Source: JAHELQ01 sp965603365 (lineage in GTDB: Bacteria; Acidobacteriota; Aminicenantia; UBA2199). Taken from it: a stretch of DNA of 64,000 bases. Within the stretch, counting starts at the first letter, position 1. Each line of letters opens with the position of its first letter. Position numbers and translations under genes: made by a program. The notes below the pieces were generated by a model that was not told the DNA's origin, did not search any database, and saw only the letters and a program-made list of their open reading frames with translations. This document shows, piece by piece, positions 17,631 to 25,412 of the stretch. Where the stretch lies: contig CBFDCR010000002.1 in assembly GCA_965603365.1 (NCBI GenBank), positions 67,076 through 131,075 on the forward strand. The letters run 5' to 3'.

Positions 17631-17705
17631 GTAAAATTTGAAGTTTCTTAAAAATTTAAGAATTCCTTAGAGAAGAATTTTCAGAATGTCCCCTTCTTTT
17701 GCTTA

Positions 17706-17735
17706 TTGTTGTTTATTATTCAGGTATGGTAAAAT
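17706..17735 (+). promoter_or_regulatory. Promoter of the thioredoxin-fold lipoprotein gene
   Basis: TTGTTG (17706-17711), an 18-base spacer and TAAAAT (17730-17735) fit a sigma-70-type promoter. The predicted start is about 17742, 24 bases before the ATG, leaving room for the AAGGAGG ribosome-binding site at 17755-17761. Confidence 0.55.
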
Positions 17736-17765
17736 AAAACACTAAAAAGCCAATAAGGAGGCAAT

Positions 17766-18947
17766 ATGTTGAAAAATGTTTTTGTATTGGTGTTGATGGT
17801 GATATTCCTTATTTCCTGCCAGGCAGGAAAGGAAGAGGCAAAGAAGTTCTCCACCGATTTTACCCAGACTGTCGATAAATTTAGAGAAAAACGAGCCGAG
17901 GTCAAGACACGGGATGAATATATCGCTTACAAAGAAGAGAGGAAAAAGGAATTTGAGACCCTGCTGAAAAAATATGAAGAGAGCCCGGCCATCGAAGAGA
18001 TCGAAATTCTAAGGAGCAAAGCACTATTGCAACTGGGTGAACTGGATAAGGCTGAGGCAAAGATCGACGGGGTGTTGGCCGAGGGGCCTGAAAACGTCAA
18101 TGAGGCCAAGATGGTGAAGGTGAATATTCTCATTAAGCGTGAAAAGTACAGTGAAGCTTACACTATTTTTAAGGACATCGAATCGGAAATTAAAGATCTA
18201 AATGACCTGTATAACGCCTACTATTACATTGGCCAGGAATATGAAGATAATAAAGTTAAAAAAGATTATTCCAGGAAATTTTTAAATGCCCAGGATATCC
18301 CTGAGAACTTTAAAAAATCCCGATACCAGATGTTTGGCAATTTAGCGGCCATTGCCATGGTAGAGGGAGATCCTGATAAGGCCAGGACCATTCTCAATGA
18401 AGGGATTGCCGATACGGAAGACGAAAGGCAAAAGGTCTCGTTGGAGAAGAGATTGGCGCAACTGGATTTTATCGGCAAGGGTACTTATCCCCTCTCCACT
18501 AAAACCTGGCTCAACTCCTCTTACCAGGATATCAAACAGTTGAGAGGCAAGGTCGTTGTTTTGTTTTTCTGGGCCACCTGGTGCCCGTACTGCCGGTCGA
18601 TGTATCCTCTCCTTTTGGAGGCGTACGATAAATACACGGATCAGGGATTAGTCGTGATTGGGGTGACCAGGCTGTATGGTATATATAGAGATGATATTGA
18701 CGATAAGGGTAAGGTAGACAGAGACGAGGAACTCGATCTGATCAAAAAATATCTGGAGCGAAAAAAAATTCTCATACCCTGTATTGTGGCGGATGATAAG
18801 GCGGATTTTGAAAGTTATAAGATCTCAGGGCTGCCCACCATGGTTTTTATAGACAGGCAGGGCAATATCGATTTCTTTAAAGTTGGTTCCGGCGACAACG
18901 AATTTGTAAAAGAAAAGATCAGGAAACTGGTAGAAGAAGAAGTATAG
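17766..18947 (+). CDS. Lipoprotein with TPR-like region and TlpA/ResA-type thioredoxin domain
   Basis: A 393-residue protein. The signal peptide ends in a lipobox (FLISCQAGKEE), so it should be anchored to a membrane from the periplasmic side. Residues about 60-240 are helical with TPR-like pairs (ALLQLGELDKAEAKIDGVLA, VNILIKREKYSEAYTIFKDI, AIAMVEGDPDKARTILNEG). The C-terminal 150 residues form an AhpC/TSA-TlpA fold with GKVVVLFFWATWCPYC, in which WCPYC (about residues 272-276) is the redox-active CxxC, and SGLPTMVFIDRQGNI holds the cis-proline. It would reduce or isomerise disulfides on exported proteins, perhaps with the TPR region choosing partners. It has a strong AAGGAGG site. Confidence 0.88.
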   Translation: MLKNVFVLVLMVIFLISCQAGKEEAKKFSTDFTQTVDKFREKRAEVKTRDEYIAYKEERKKEFETLLKKYEESPAIEEIEILRSKALLQLGELDKAEAKIDGVLAEGPENVNEAKMVKVNILIKREKYSEAYTIFKDIESEIKDLNDLYNAYYYIGQEYEDNKVKKDYSRKFLNAQDIPENFKKSRYQMFGNLAAIAMVEGDPDKARTILNEGIADTEDERQKVSLEKRLAQLDFIGKGTYPLSTKTWLNSSYQDIKQLRGKVVVLFFWATWCPYCRSMYPLLLEAYDKYTDQGLVVIGVTRLYGIYRDDIDDKGKVDRDEELDLIKKYLERKKILIPCIVADDKADFESYKISGLPTMVFIDRQGNIDFFKVGSGDNEFVKEKIRKLVEEEV

Positions 18948-18962
18948 TTAAGTCCGATTTAT

Positions 18963-20420
18963 TTAATAGCCGATTCTGCCGCGAGACCCTATCCGTTGGG
19001 CATAGATATCGCTGTGGCTGCCACTGCGCTTATCGTACCAGGTTATGATGGCGCCGCCTCTACCGTCGGATACTGGCAGCGGATCGTATTGGCTTCCCCC
19101 GGCGGTGGATATGGCTGTACCCATTGCCGGCCATATGGCCTTGCCGTCGGGATTTAAACGCTGGGCATAGATGTTGTGATCGTTCTCCCGGTCAGGGGCT
19201 CTCCAGGCGATGATGACCCCGCCGTAACCGTCGGCGATGAGTTGGGGCCTAAACTGGTCCACCTGCGCCGCGCAAATGCCCACTCCATTGGCGGCCCATT
19301 TTGTCCGTCCGGCAGAATCGATCGATTGGGCGTAGATGTTCCAGTCGTTCAGGTGCTTTTCCCTGCATACCCGCACGTCAAAATCAGTCTGCTTCTCGAA
19401 GGCGTCGTAATTGCAATCACTCCCCTTGCGATAATCCTGCCAGGCGATAATCGCCCCCCCCTTGCCGTCAGCTACCAGCCGGGGATCATATTGACTGTTT
19501 TCTGCCGTGCACACGGCAACGCCGTTTGCGGTCCATTGGGTTTTGCCGGTGATATCGATCAACTGGGTATAGATGTCATAGTGGCTGCCCCTTCGTTTAT
19601 CCTGCCAGGCGATAATGGCCCCGCCTTTGTCGTCAGCTACCAGTTGGGGGTTCCTTTGATCATACTTCTCTGTACATACGGCGACGCCGCTGGTGCGCCA
19701 TTGAATTCTGCCGAAGCCGTCGATCCGTTGACTGTAAATGTCGTACTGTGCTCCTCCGCGCCGATCCTGCCAGGCGATGACGGCGCCGCCCCGGTTATCG
19801 GAGATCATCCGGTGATGATCCTGATCGCCTTCTACCGTGCATATGGCAGTACCGTCCTGCGCCCATAATACCTTCCCTTCGGCATCGACCCGCTGGGCAT
19901 AGATATCGTAATCATGTTCATTTCGCCGGTCATACCAGGTGATGATGGCGCCGCCCTGGTTGTCGGAGATCAGGCAGGGATCATACTGGTCCCCTTCGGC
20001 CCTGCATATATGGACGCCGTCGGGATTCCACAGGGCCTTGCCTTCACCATCGATGCGCTGGGCATAGATGTCATTGCCTTTGCCGCTGCGCCGATCATAC
20101 CAGGTGATGATGAAATCCCCGTAACGGTCGGCCAATACCCGGGGATGCCGCTGCGGCCCGCCGGCCGTACAAATGGCAACGCCGTCGGCAGTCCAAAAGG
20201 GGGTTCCTGAGGCATCGATTCGCTGCACGTAAATATCGTAATCCCCTCCCTTGCGGGAATCTTCCCATACGATCACTGCGCCGCCGCTGCCGTCGGCAGC
20301 CAGTTGGGGGCTCTTCTGGTCAAAGTCGGCTGTACATACCGGGGTGTTCTGACCCGGATTCCGGGTCCAACCAATAAAAAGGAAAACGATTGTTAATGTT
20401 AGCAATATTTTTTTTAACAT
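18963..20420 (-). CDS. Secreted repeat protein, probable beta-propeller
   Basis: The 485-residue protein has a signal peptide (MLKKILLTLTIVFLFIGW). It is then built of about eight repeats of around 52 residues with the pattern Q-x-P-x-L-x-x-D-x-x-GGAIIxWxDxR-x-G-x-DIYAQRID-x-x-GKxxWxxxGxxIC. Such short beta-rich repeats with a conserved GG and W/YD/R suggest blades of a beta-propeller. No catalytic motif is seen, so I infer a surface or periplasmic binding or structural role. Base composition is GC-rich compared with flanking spacers because of the repeats. The extended -10 element TGGTATAAT lies at 20470-20478, about 50 bases upstream. Confidence 0.8.
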   Translation of the reverse strand: MLKKILLTLTIVFLFIGWTRNPGQNTPVCTADFDQKSPQLAADGSGGAVIVWEDSRKGGDYDIYVQRIDASGTPFWTADGVAICTAGGPQRHPRVLADRYGDFIITWYDRRSGKGNDIYAQRIDGEGKALWNPDGVHICRAEGDQYDPCLISDNQGGAIITWYDRRNEHDYDIYAQRVDAEGKVLWAQDGTAICTVEGDQDHHRMISDNRGGAVIAWQDRRGGAQYDIYSQRIDGFGRIQWRTSGVAVCTEKYDQRNPQLVADDKGGAIIAWQDKRRGSHYDIYTQLIDITGKTQWTANGVAVCTAENSQYDPRLVADGKGGAIIAWQDYRKGSDCNYDAFEKQTDFDVRVCREKHLNDWNIYAQSIDSAGRTKWAANGVGICAAQVDQFRPQLIADGYGGVIIAWRAPDRENDHNIYAQRLNPDGKAIWPAMGTAISTAGGSQYDPLPVSDGRGGAIITWYDKRSGSHSDIYAQRIGSRGRIGY

Positions 20421-20469
20421 ACTTGCAACTCCTCTCTGGGGATAAACAAACTTAAAACCGTAGTGTAGA

Positions 20470-20478
20470 ATTATACCA
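20470..20478 (-). promoter_or_regulatory. Extended -10 element upstream of the repeat protein
   Basis: TGGTATAAT on the minus strand is an extended -10 sequence; no good -35 accompanies it. Predicted start is about 20463, about 43 bases before the ATG at 20420. Confidence 0.45.
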
Positions 20479-20595
20479 TATTCCTTAAACGATTAAAATG
20501 CTGCTCAGTGCATATAAAGGTATAAACTGTTGGTGCATCGTTAAAAATATGCCGGTGTCTTTCTTAATTTAAGTGAAAAAAAAAGAAAAATGTAG

Positions 20596-20601
20596 TATAA
20601 T
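20596..20601 (+). promoter_or_regulatory. -10 box of the CARDB-protein leader
   Basis: TATAAT at 20596-20601 predicts transcription from about 20608. The -35 region is weak. The resulting leader of about 87 bases includes two hairpins and a short open frame. Confidence 0.45.
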
Positions 20602-20614
20602 ATTAACAGAGATC

Positions 20615-20698
20615 ATGGTATTCGACAAAAAGAATACAATAGTTTTGTTATCGAGAATCGATGATTCTCTTTTTTTTCTAATAGAGGAGGCAAAATGA
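20615..20698 (+). CDS. Possible 27-residue leader peptide
   Basis: A short frame (MVFDKKNTIVLLSRIDDSLF, then seven more residues) runs from 20615 to a TGA that overlaps the ATG of the next gene as ATGA. It spans a terminator-like hairpin, so ribosomes translating it could affect whether the hairpin forms. There is no good ribosome-binding site; its predicted transcript start is only 7 bases upstream. It may equally be a chance frame. Confidence 0.3.
   Translation: MVFDKKNTIVLLSRIDDSLFFLIEEAK
20656..20681 (+). terminator. Terminator-like hairpin in the leader (possible attenuator)
   Basis: GAGAATC-GAT-GATTCTC forms a 7-base-pair stem followed at once by eight T. Its position, between a promoter and the start codon at 20695, is that of an attenuator rather than a gene-end terminator. 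A smaller GTATTC/GAATAC hairpin precedes it. Confidence 0.6.
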
Positions 20699-22188
20699 AA
20701 AAGCTTTTTTTTGTAATGGGTCTTATCATCTTTCTCTTCTCCTTTTCATCATTGGCGGAAGAGCCACTCAAATTGTTGAGAATCAAAGATCCCCCGGAGG
20801 CGGTGAAGGGAAAAAACACCTTGTTGGTAAACGTAAAAGATGCCGAGACAATCGTCGGCGACTTTAAGTTGAAAGAGCAGGAATTCTCCGGTTTTATCGA
20901 ACTGGCGGACATGAACAGCAAACCCCTGGCCAAACTGGCCCGGGTGAAAAAAGGGGAACTCAAATGGAGTCACAAGATCCACGACAACCAATTTCTGGTG
21001 GTCAAATTCAACAAGGAGGATTACCCCGTTATGCTGGAAAAAATCAAGGGAGGCGTGCTGAAACCCGGTCTGAGGCTCCAGACCAGTGAATCCAAAACAA
21101 CCGTCACCAGCAGCAAGATCGACAGTCCCTTTGCGGAATTGAAATACGAGAAGGAGAAATATATCCTGAAATGGCGGGAGATTACCTTTGTGGAATCTCC
21201 AGACCTGTCGGCCTTGATAAAATATCCGGTAAAGGTCGAGCCGGGTCAGGAGTTGCTGGACGATATCACCATAACGGTCACCAATAACGGTACCACCGCG
21301 GCCCGGGACTTCACCGTAGAGCTGGTGCTCTCCAGCGACGAAAAGATTCCCCTGAAACCGGCAGCCCAATCCGAGACATTCGCCGATGACATGCTGCTGT
21401 CAAACGGTAAAAAAACAGTCGAACTGCTAAATCCCGGTGAGAGCCTCAGCCTGAAACCGGGGGCGGCGATCCGCATCCCCGCCGATGCCCCACCGGCCAA
21501 GTATTACCTGGGCGCGGTGGTGGACCCGGAAAATAAGATAAAAGAGATCAGCAAAGACAACAACACCTATGCCGGCTTCCTGATGATATCGATGCCGGCG
21601 CCAAAATGCGTCATCGTCGATATGTGCGACACCCGGCTCACCTACGAACCGACGGGATTCAAACTGCAAGTCGACTGCCAGGGCAAGCTCCTTTCAAACG
21701 GCAAGGACTGGCGAAAATGTATGATTAAACCCTACATACACCAGCTCAAACACCTGGACTGGAAAGATTTCTTCTGGGAGGTCAATACCCTATCGCAAAC
21801 CGTATGGAAAATCACGGGCACCCCCTTCTGCAAGACCGGCGGCAATGCCCGGCAGATCAAGGCGAAAGTCCAGGTCAACGGCGGCTCCAGGACGACTCCG
21901 CCCAGCCGTTTTACCATCTTCCTGGCCGACACCCGCATGGAACTGGAACCGGCCAGCCGGGGATTTAAGATCGACGCCTATGATACCCCCCTGGCCTATT
22001 TGCCCCTGTGGCATCACTGCCAGGTGCAGCCCCACCTCTACCACGTCAAAAATGCCCTGTGGCCGGATTCTTTCTGGGAAGTGGATTGCCACAAGAAACA
22101 GGTCAACGTCATTGTAGGGGGTAAATTTTGCAATCCCGGCGGCAGCGCCACTCTATTGGAAATTGCGGTAATGGTGGAGAACCGATAA
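20695..22188 (+). CDS. Secreted CARDB-domain protein with a duplicated cysteine-containing C-terminal module
   Basis: A 497-residue protein with a signal peptide (MKKLFFVMGLIIFLFSFSSL) and a GAGGAGG ribosome-binding site. An N-terminal region of unknown type is followed by a CARDB-like Ig fold at about residues 180-300 (VKVEPGQELLDDITITVTNNG ... IKEISKDNNTYAGF). The last 195 residues contain two copies of a module of about 90 residues with shared features DTR-x-EP-x-GFK, a Cys followed by a (K/Q)P-x-x-(Y/H)H segment, a FWEV motif, and FC-x-x-GG-x-A before the end. I do not recognise this module as a named domain. The protein probably acts on the outer surface or in the periplasm. CARDB domains are typically adhesion or structural modules. 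Confidence 0.82.
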   Translation: MKKLFFVMGLIIFLFSFSSLAEEPLKLLRIKDPPEAVKGKNTLLVNVKDAETIVGDFKLKEQEFSGFIELADMNSKPLAKLARVKKGELKWSHKIHDNQFLVVKFNKEDYPVMLEKIKGGVLKPGLRLQTSESKTTVTSSKIDSPFAELKYEKEKYILKWREITFVESPDLSALIKYPVKVEPGQELLDDITITVTNNGTTAARDFTVELVLSSDEKIPLKPAAQSETFADDMLLSNGKKTVELLNPGESLSLKPGAAIRIPADAPPAKYYLGAVVDPENKIKEISKDNNTYAGFLMISMPAPKCVIVDMCDTRLTYEPTGFKLQVDCQGKLLSNGKDWRKCMIKPYIHQLKHLDWKDFFWEVNTLSQTVWKITGTPFCKTGGNARQIKAKVQVNGGSRTTPPSRFTIFLADTRMELEPASRGFKIDAYDTPLAYLPLWHHCQVQPHLYHVKNALWPDSFWEVDCHKKQVNVIVGGKFCNPGGSATLLEIAVMVENR

Positions 22189-22202
22189 GATTAGGATTTA
22201 AC

Positions 22203-22286
22203 AGGCCGGAGAGCCGTTGCGTCGGCCAAAATTATTTCTAGCTTCTTCCACTCATTGTGAGGGTGGCCGCTAGGGCTCTCTGGCCT
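22203..22286 (+). other. Long imperfect hairpin between the CARDB gene and the next gene
   Basis: AGGCCGGAGAGCC (22203-22215) pairs with GGCTCTCTGGCCT (22274-22286), one G-U pair in 13. Inside, CGGCC (22223-22227) pairs with GGCCG (22265-22269), and CCACTC with GAGGGTGG may form a third stem. There is no T-tract on either side, so a simple terminator is unlikely. It may be a structured leader or mRNA-stability element. Confidence 0.5.
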
Positions 22287-22377
22287 AAAAACTAATATGT
22301 TTTACGATTGCCGATTTTTCAACTACCTGGCCCAATATTTTTGTAATTTATTTCTTAACGAAAGGAGAAGAAGAAAC

Positions 22378-22896
22378 ATGAAGGCATTCAGACTGAAACA
22401 CTTTTTTATCATCCTCTCCTTTTTTATGATGCTGTCGGTGCCTATTTTGGCCGACACCGAATCGCCCGGCAGTGCGGCCACAGACTTTGCCGCTTCGCTG
22501 TACCGGGCCGGCGACATACCGGAAAAAATATTAAACACTCTCCACCACACCATTGTGAGCGGCGACCGGGACCTATCGGCAGCGGAGATGACAGAGCTCT
22601 TGAACCATGCCAGGGGTGTAATCGCCACATTGGATCAGCCATTCAGGCTCACCTTAAAAAATCTCAAATGGAAAGTGGAAGCCCAGACAAAGAAAGACTC
22701 GATAAATATCAGGGGCTATTTCCACTCCCTGCGATTTTTTGACCCTGAAGATACGGTTGTGATCTTGCGCCCCCTGCTCAAAGAGGAGGATAAAGATAAA
22801 TTGGAAGCCATCAACTTCTACGCCTCAAAATTGATATTTGTACTGAGGCCGATGGATCGACGTTATAAAATCATCGGTTTTTCTGCCGAATTGTAA
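22378..22896 (+). CDS. Small secreted protein of unknown function
   Basis: A 172-residue protein that starts with a signal peptide (MKAFRLKHFFIILSFFMMLS, then VPILADTESPG). The rest is helical and polar (FRLTLKNLKWKVEAQTKKDS, FDPEDTVVILRPLLKEEDKDK). The ATG at 22378 has AAAGGAG before it; a longer frame from 22297 lacks a site and contains no signal. I do not recognise a family. It lies between the CARDB protein and the radical SAM gene, all on the plus strand. Confidence 0.65.
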   Translation: MKAFRLKHFFIILSFFMMLSVPILADTESPGSAATDFAASLYRAGDIPEKILNTLHHTIVSGDRDLSAAEMTELLNHARGVIATLDQPFRLTLKNLKWKVEAQTKKDSINIRGYFHSLRFFDPEDTVVILRPLLKEEDKDKLEAINFYASKLIFVLRPMDRRYKIIGFSAEL

Positions 22897-22929
22897 ACGC
22901 CGGAGCCCCATAGGGCGGAAATTAAAAAA

Positions 22930-24759
22930 ATGGCAGATTTAAGAGTACTTCCCGGCAAATGGCTGATCCGCTACCCGCCGCGGCAACTGGATTTCCCGGC
23001 AGTCCTGGCGACAACACTGGAGGGCAGCCAGTGGATTCAGGCCCGCGGCTGGAAGCCTTCCAGAATCCAGGTGGTTATCGATCCCCGGTTCAACGAGAGT
23101 TGTTATTGTCTGCAGGGGAAAACCCTTTATATCGAGTTAAAAGACCGGCATCCCCGGTTACTCCGGGAAAAGGTGAAGCCAAAAAATGGAGACATAGGGG
23201 CTATGCCTCAGAGGCCAATCGAGAAGGTACTTCTCGCCTACCCCTTCCGGTTAAACGACAGGCGGTGGGATACGATCTCCATAACCGCCTCTTCCCTCTT
23301 CCTGGGTTCTGCCCTTTCGGGCCAGGGGTTTTCGGTGGAGGTCAAGAAACAACTCCTGCCGGCCGCCGACCTCGACCCTGCCTACATGAATCACGACCTG
23401 GTGGGACTGACCCTGTTCGAAGACTTGTTCCTGGAAACCAGGGAGTTCCTGGGCCAATTAAGGGCAAACTACCCGGGCCTGCTGGCGGCCGGCGGGCCCC
23501 TGGTCACCTTAAATCCGCTGGAATCGGCCTTTCATCTACCGGAACTGCATCTGCTGGTACGGGGAGAGGCGGAGTTCATTTTGCCGGGGCTGCTCAAGGC
23601 CATTGCCGGCGGCGATGTCGATGGATTTTTCCACTACAAAGGGGTGCTGTTCCAGGCTGACGGCCTCGTCCTCATTTCGGATATCGATGAAATCAACTGC
23701 CCCCTTCATTTCGAGAATTTTCACTTCCAGCTCGATTTCCTGCAGAAAGAACATCTGGGACAGGGGCTGGAAATGAATGTGTCCCGGGGCTGCAAACGGG
23801 GGTGTCTATTCTGTTCCCGGGTGCAGGGTAAATCACTGAGGCAATTGGCCCCACACCAATTCGCGGCCTTACTGCAGCAGTACGAGCAGAAGATCGCTGA
23901 ATTTAACGTAGATGCGCCCCACACCAGATCCGTAAACATCAATGACGACGATATGCTGCAAGATATCGACTATGCGGCACAGATTTTCGGCCTGATCAAG
24001 AAACACGGTTTTAGATTGTGGGGTGTTCAGACCGCCGTCTCTTCGCTGTTTACCTCCGGCAACCGGCCCAACCTGAAGGTCATCGAATGCCTGGATGATC
24101 CGCAGTTATTCGTAAATAACCGCCCCCTGCTGTGGCTGGGTACCGATACCTTTATCAAAGAGAGGGGACGGCGGTTGGGCAAGCGTTCTTTTTCCCCGGA
24201 CGAACTGCGCCGACTCTGCCAGGAGCTGGAGAGAAAAAACATAACCCACTATCACTACTGGATCAGCAGTGACCAGCGCACCGATTGGCGGGAATTTGTC
24301 GAAGAGTTTCTATTCATCTGTGATCTTCACAGGCAATTCAAGACCTTCGGCCTGCTGGCCCACGCCCCCTTCGTGATACCCTATGCCGCCACCCCACTCT
24401 ACCGGCAGTTGAAACAATCGGCTGCGGAATTTCAACGGCTCAAAATTAGAAAAATGTTGACAGGGCCGCTGCCGCTGTTTGACTTTCCCCTGGTGGAGCG
24501 GCTGGAAACCCCCTATGAGCATCTCAACCGCCTGCTGAAGAATGAAAAAAATAACCGTCAGCGGGGTTTTTTTGACTGTCTCAAAGAGAAAGATTATGCC
24601 GAAGCCCTGATGATCCTGTACTACTTTCTCAAACAGGAACGGTTCCGCTTTGAGTCAGGCCAAAAGCAAGACGAAGCAGCGAAACACAAGACCGTGGAAG
24701 CCAGAATCGAAGAGTATATCTCTGATTTGACAACGCATTCTTTTTCAATTAAAATTTGA
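22930..24759 (+). CDS. B12-binding-type radical SAM protein with an extra N-terminal segment
   Basis: A 609-residue protein. Residues 1-95 (LPGKWLIRYPPRQLDFPAV ... YCLQGKTLYIEL) match no domain I know. Residues about 95-225 look like a cobalamin-binding-type Rossmann domain (VLLAYPFRLNDRRWDTISI, HDLVGLTLFEDL, LLAAGGPLVTLNPLES, LVRGEAEFILPGLL). The radical SAM core carries CKRGCLFCSR (CxxxCxxC). The C-terminal third is helical. Substrate unknown. Its stop codon lies just before the dTMP kinase start, with overlapping or coupled reading, but the enzymes have no evident pathway link. Confidence 0.82.
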   Translation: MADLRVLPGKWLIRYPPRQLDFPAVLATTLEGSQWIQARGWKPSRIQVVIDPRFNESCYCLQGKTLYIELKDRHPRLLREKVKPKNGDIGAMPQRPIEKVLLAYPFRLNDRRWDTISITASSLFLGSALSGQGFSVEVKKQLLPAADLDPAYMNHDLVGLTLFEDLFLETREFLGQLRANYPGLLAAGGPLVTLNPLESAFHLPELHLLVRGEAEFILPGLLKAIAGGDVDGFFHYKGVLFQADGLVLISDIDEINCPLHFENFHFQLDFLQKEHLGQGLEMNVSRGCKRGCLFCSRVQGKSLRQLAPHQFAALLQQYEQKIAEFNVDAPHTRSVNINDDDMLQDIDYAAQIFGLIKKHGFRLWGVQTAVSSLFTSGNRPNLKVIECLDDPQLFVNNRPLLWLGTDTFIKERGRRLGKRSFSPDELRRLCQELERKNITHYHYWISSDQRTDWREFVEEFLFICDLHRQFKTFGLLAHAPFVIPYAATPLYRQLKQSAAEFQRLKIRKMLTGPLPLFDFPLVERLETPYEHLNRLLKNEKNNRQRGFFDCLKEKDYAEALMILYYFLKQERFRFESGQKQDEAAKHKTVEARIEEYISDLTTHSFSIKI

Positions 24760-24779
24760 TTTCCCGGAAGACCAGGAAA

Positions 24780-25376
24780 ATGACATTGGCGGCTCCCTAT
24801 TTTATCGTGTTTGAAGGCATCGACGGATCGGGCAAGACCAGCCTGTCCCGGATGTTGTTAGACGACCTAAAGGAAAAGCAATACCAGGTGGTCTGGTTCC
24901 GGGAGCCGGGAGACTCGAAATGGGGTCGGAAGATCAGAGAACTGGCACGGTCAAATGACCGGATTCCCATCGAGGAGGAGCTGAATTATTTTATCGAGGA
25001 TCGAAGAGTCAACGTCAAAAACAATATTCTCCCCGCCTTAAAACAAAACAAAATTGTCATCTTGGACCGCTATTTCTTCTCCACCGCCTGCTACCAGGGG
25101 GCCAGGGGACTAAACGTGGCCGAGATCCTGCGCATCAACCGGGAATTTGCGCCGGAACCGGATTGTACCTTCATCATCGATGTAGATGTCGACACCGCTC
25201 TGGAGCGTATCCGGCAAAACCGGGACGAAAGCGCCCGGCTGTTTGAAAAAGCCTCTTACCTGGCCAAAGTACGGGAAAACTACCTCCGATTAAAGGCCCC
25301 CCACCTCCACATCCTCGACGGCAGCCCCCCCCTGCCAACGATATTTCAGGAGATGAAACCAATCTTGAAAATTTAA
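24780..25376 (+). CDS. tmk: Thymidylate kinase (dTMP kinase)
   Basis: A protein of about 198 residues with the P-loop FEGIDGSGKTSLSR, the FREPGDSKWGRKIREL region (RExG, binds the phosphate of dTMP), DRYFFSTACYQGARG (DRY and YQG motifs) and a basic LID segment (RIRQNRDESARLFEK). It phosphorylates dTMP to dTDP for DNA synthesis in the cytosol. A TTG at 24756 gives 8 extra residues and a 4-base overlap with the radical SAM gene. The ATG at 24780 is chosen because the fold begins directly after it, but the TTG start cannot be excluded. Confidence 0.85.
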   Translation: MTLAAPYFIVFEGIDGSGKTSLSRMLLDDLKEKQYQVVWFREPGDSKWGRKIRELARSNDRIPIEEELNYFIEDRRVNVKNNILPALKQNKIVILDRYFFSTACYQGARGLNVAEILRINREFAPEPDCTFIIDVDVDTALERIRQNRDESARLFEKASYLAKVRENYLRLKAPHLHILDGSPPLPTIFQEMKPILKI

Positions 25377-25412
25377 GATTCGTAACGAATAGTGTTAAAG
25401 GCCGTGAATCGC

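Noticed and set aside
19176..19868. Plus-strand frame of 230 residues
   Set aside because: Antisense shadow of the repeat protein at 18963-20420; its apparent repeats mirror that gene.
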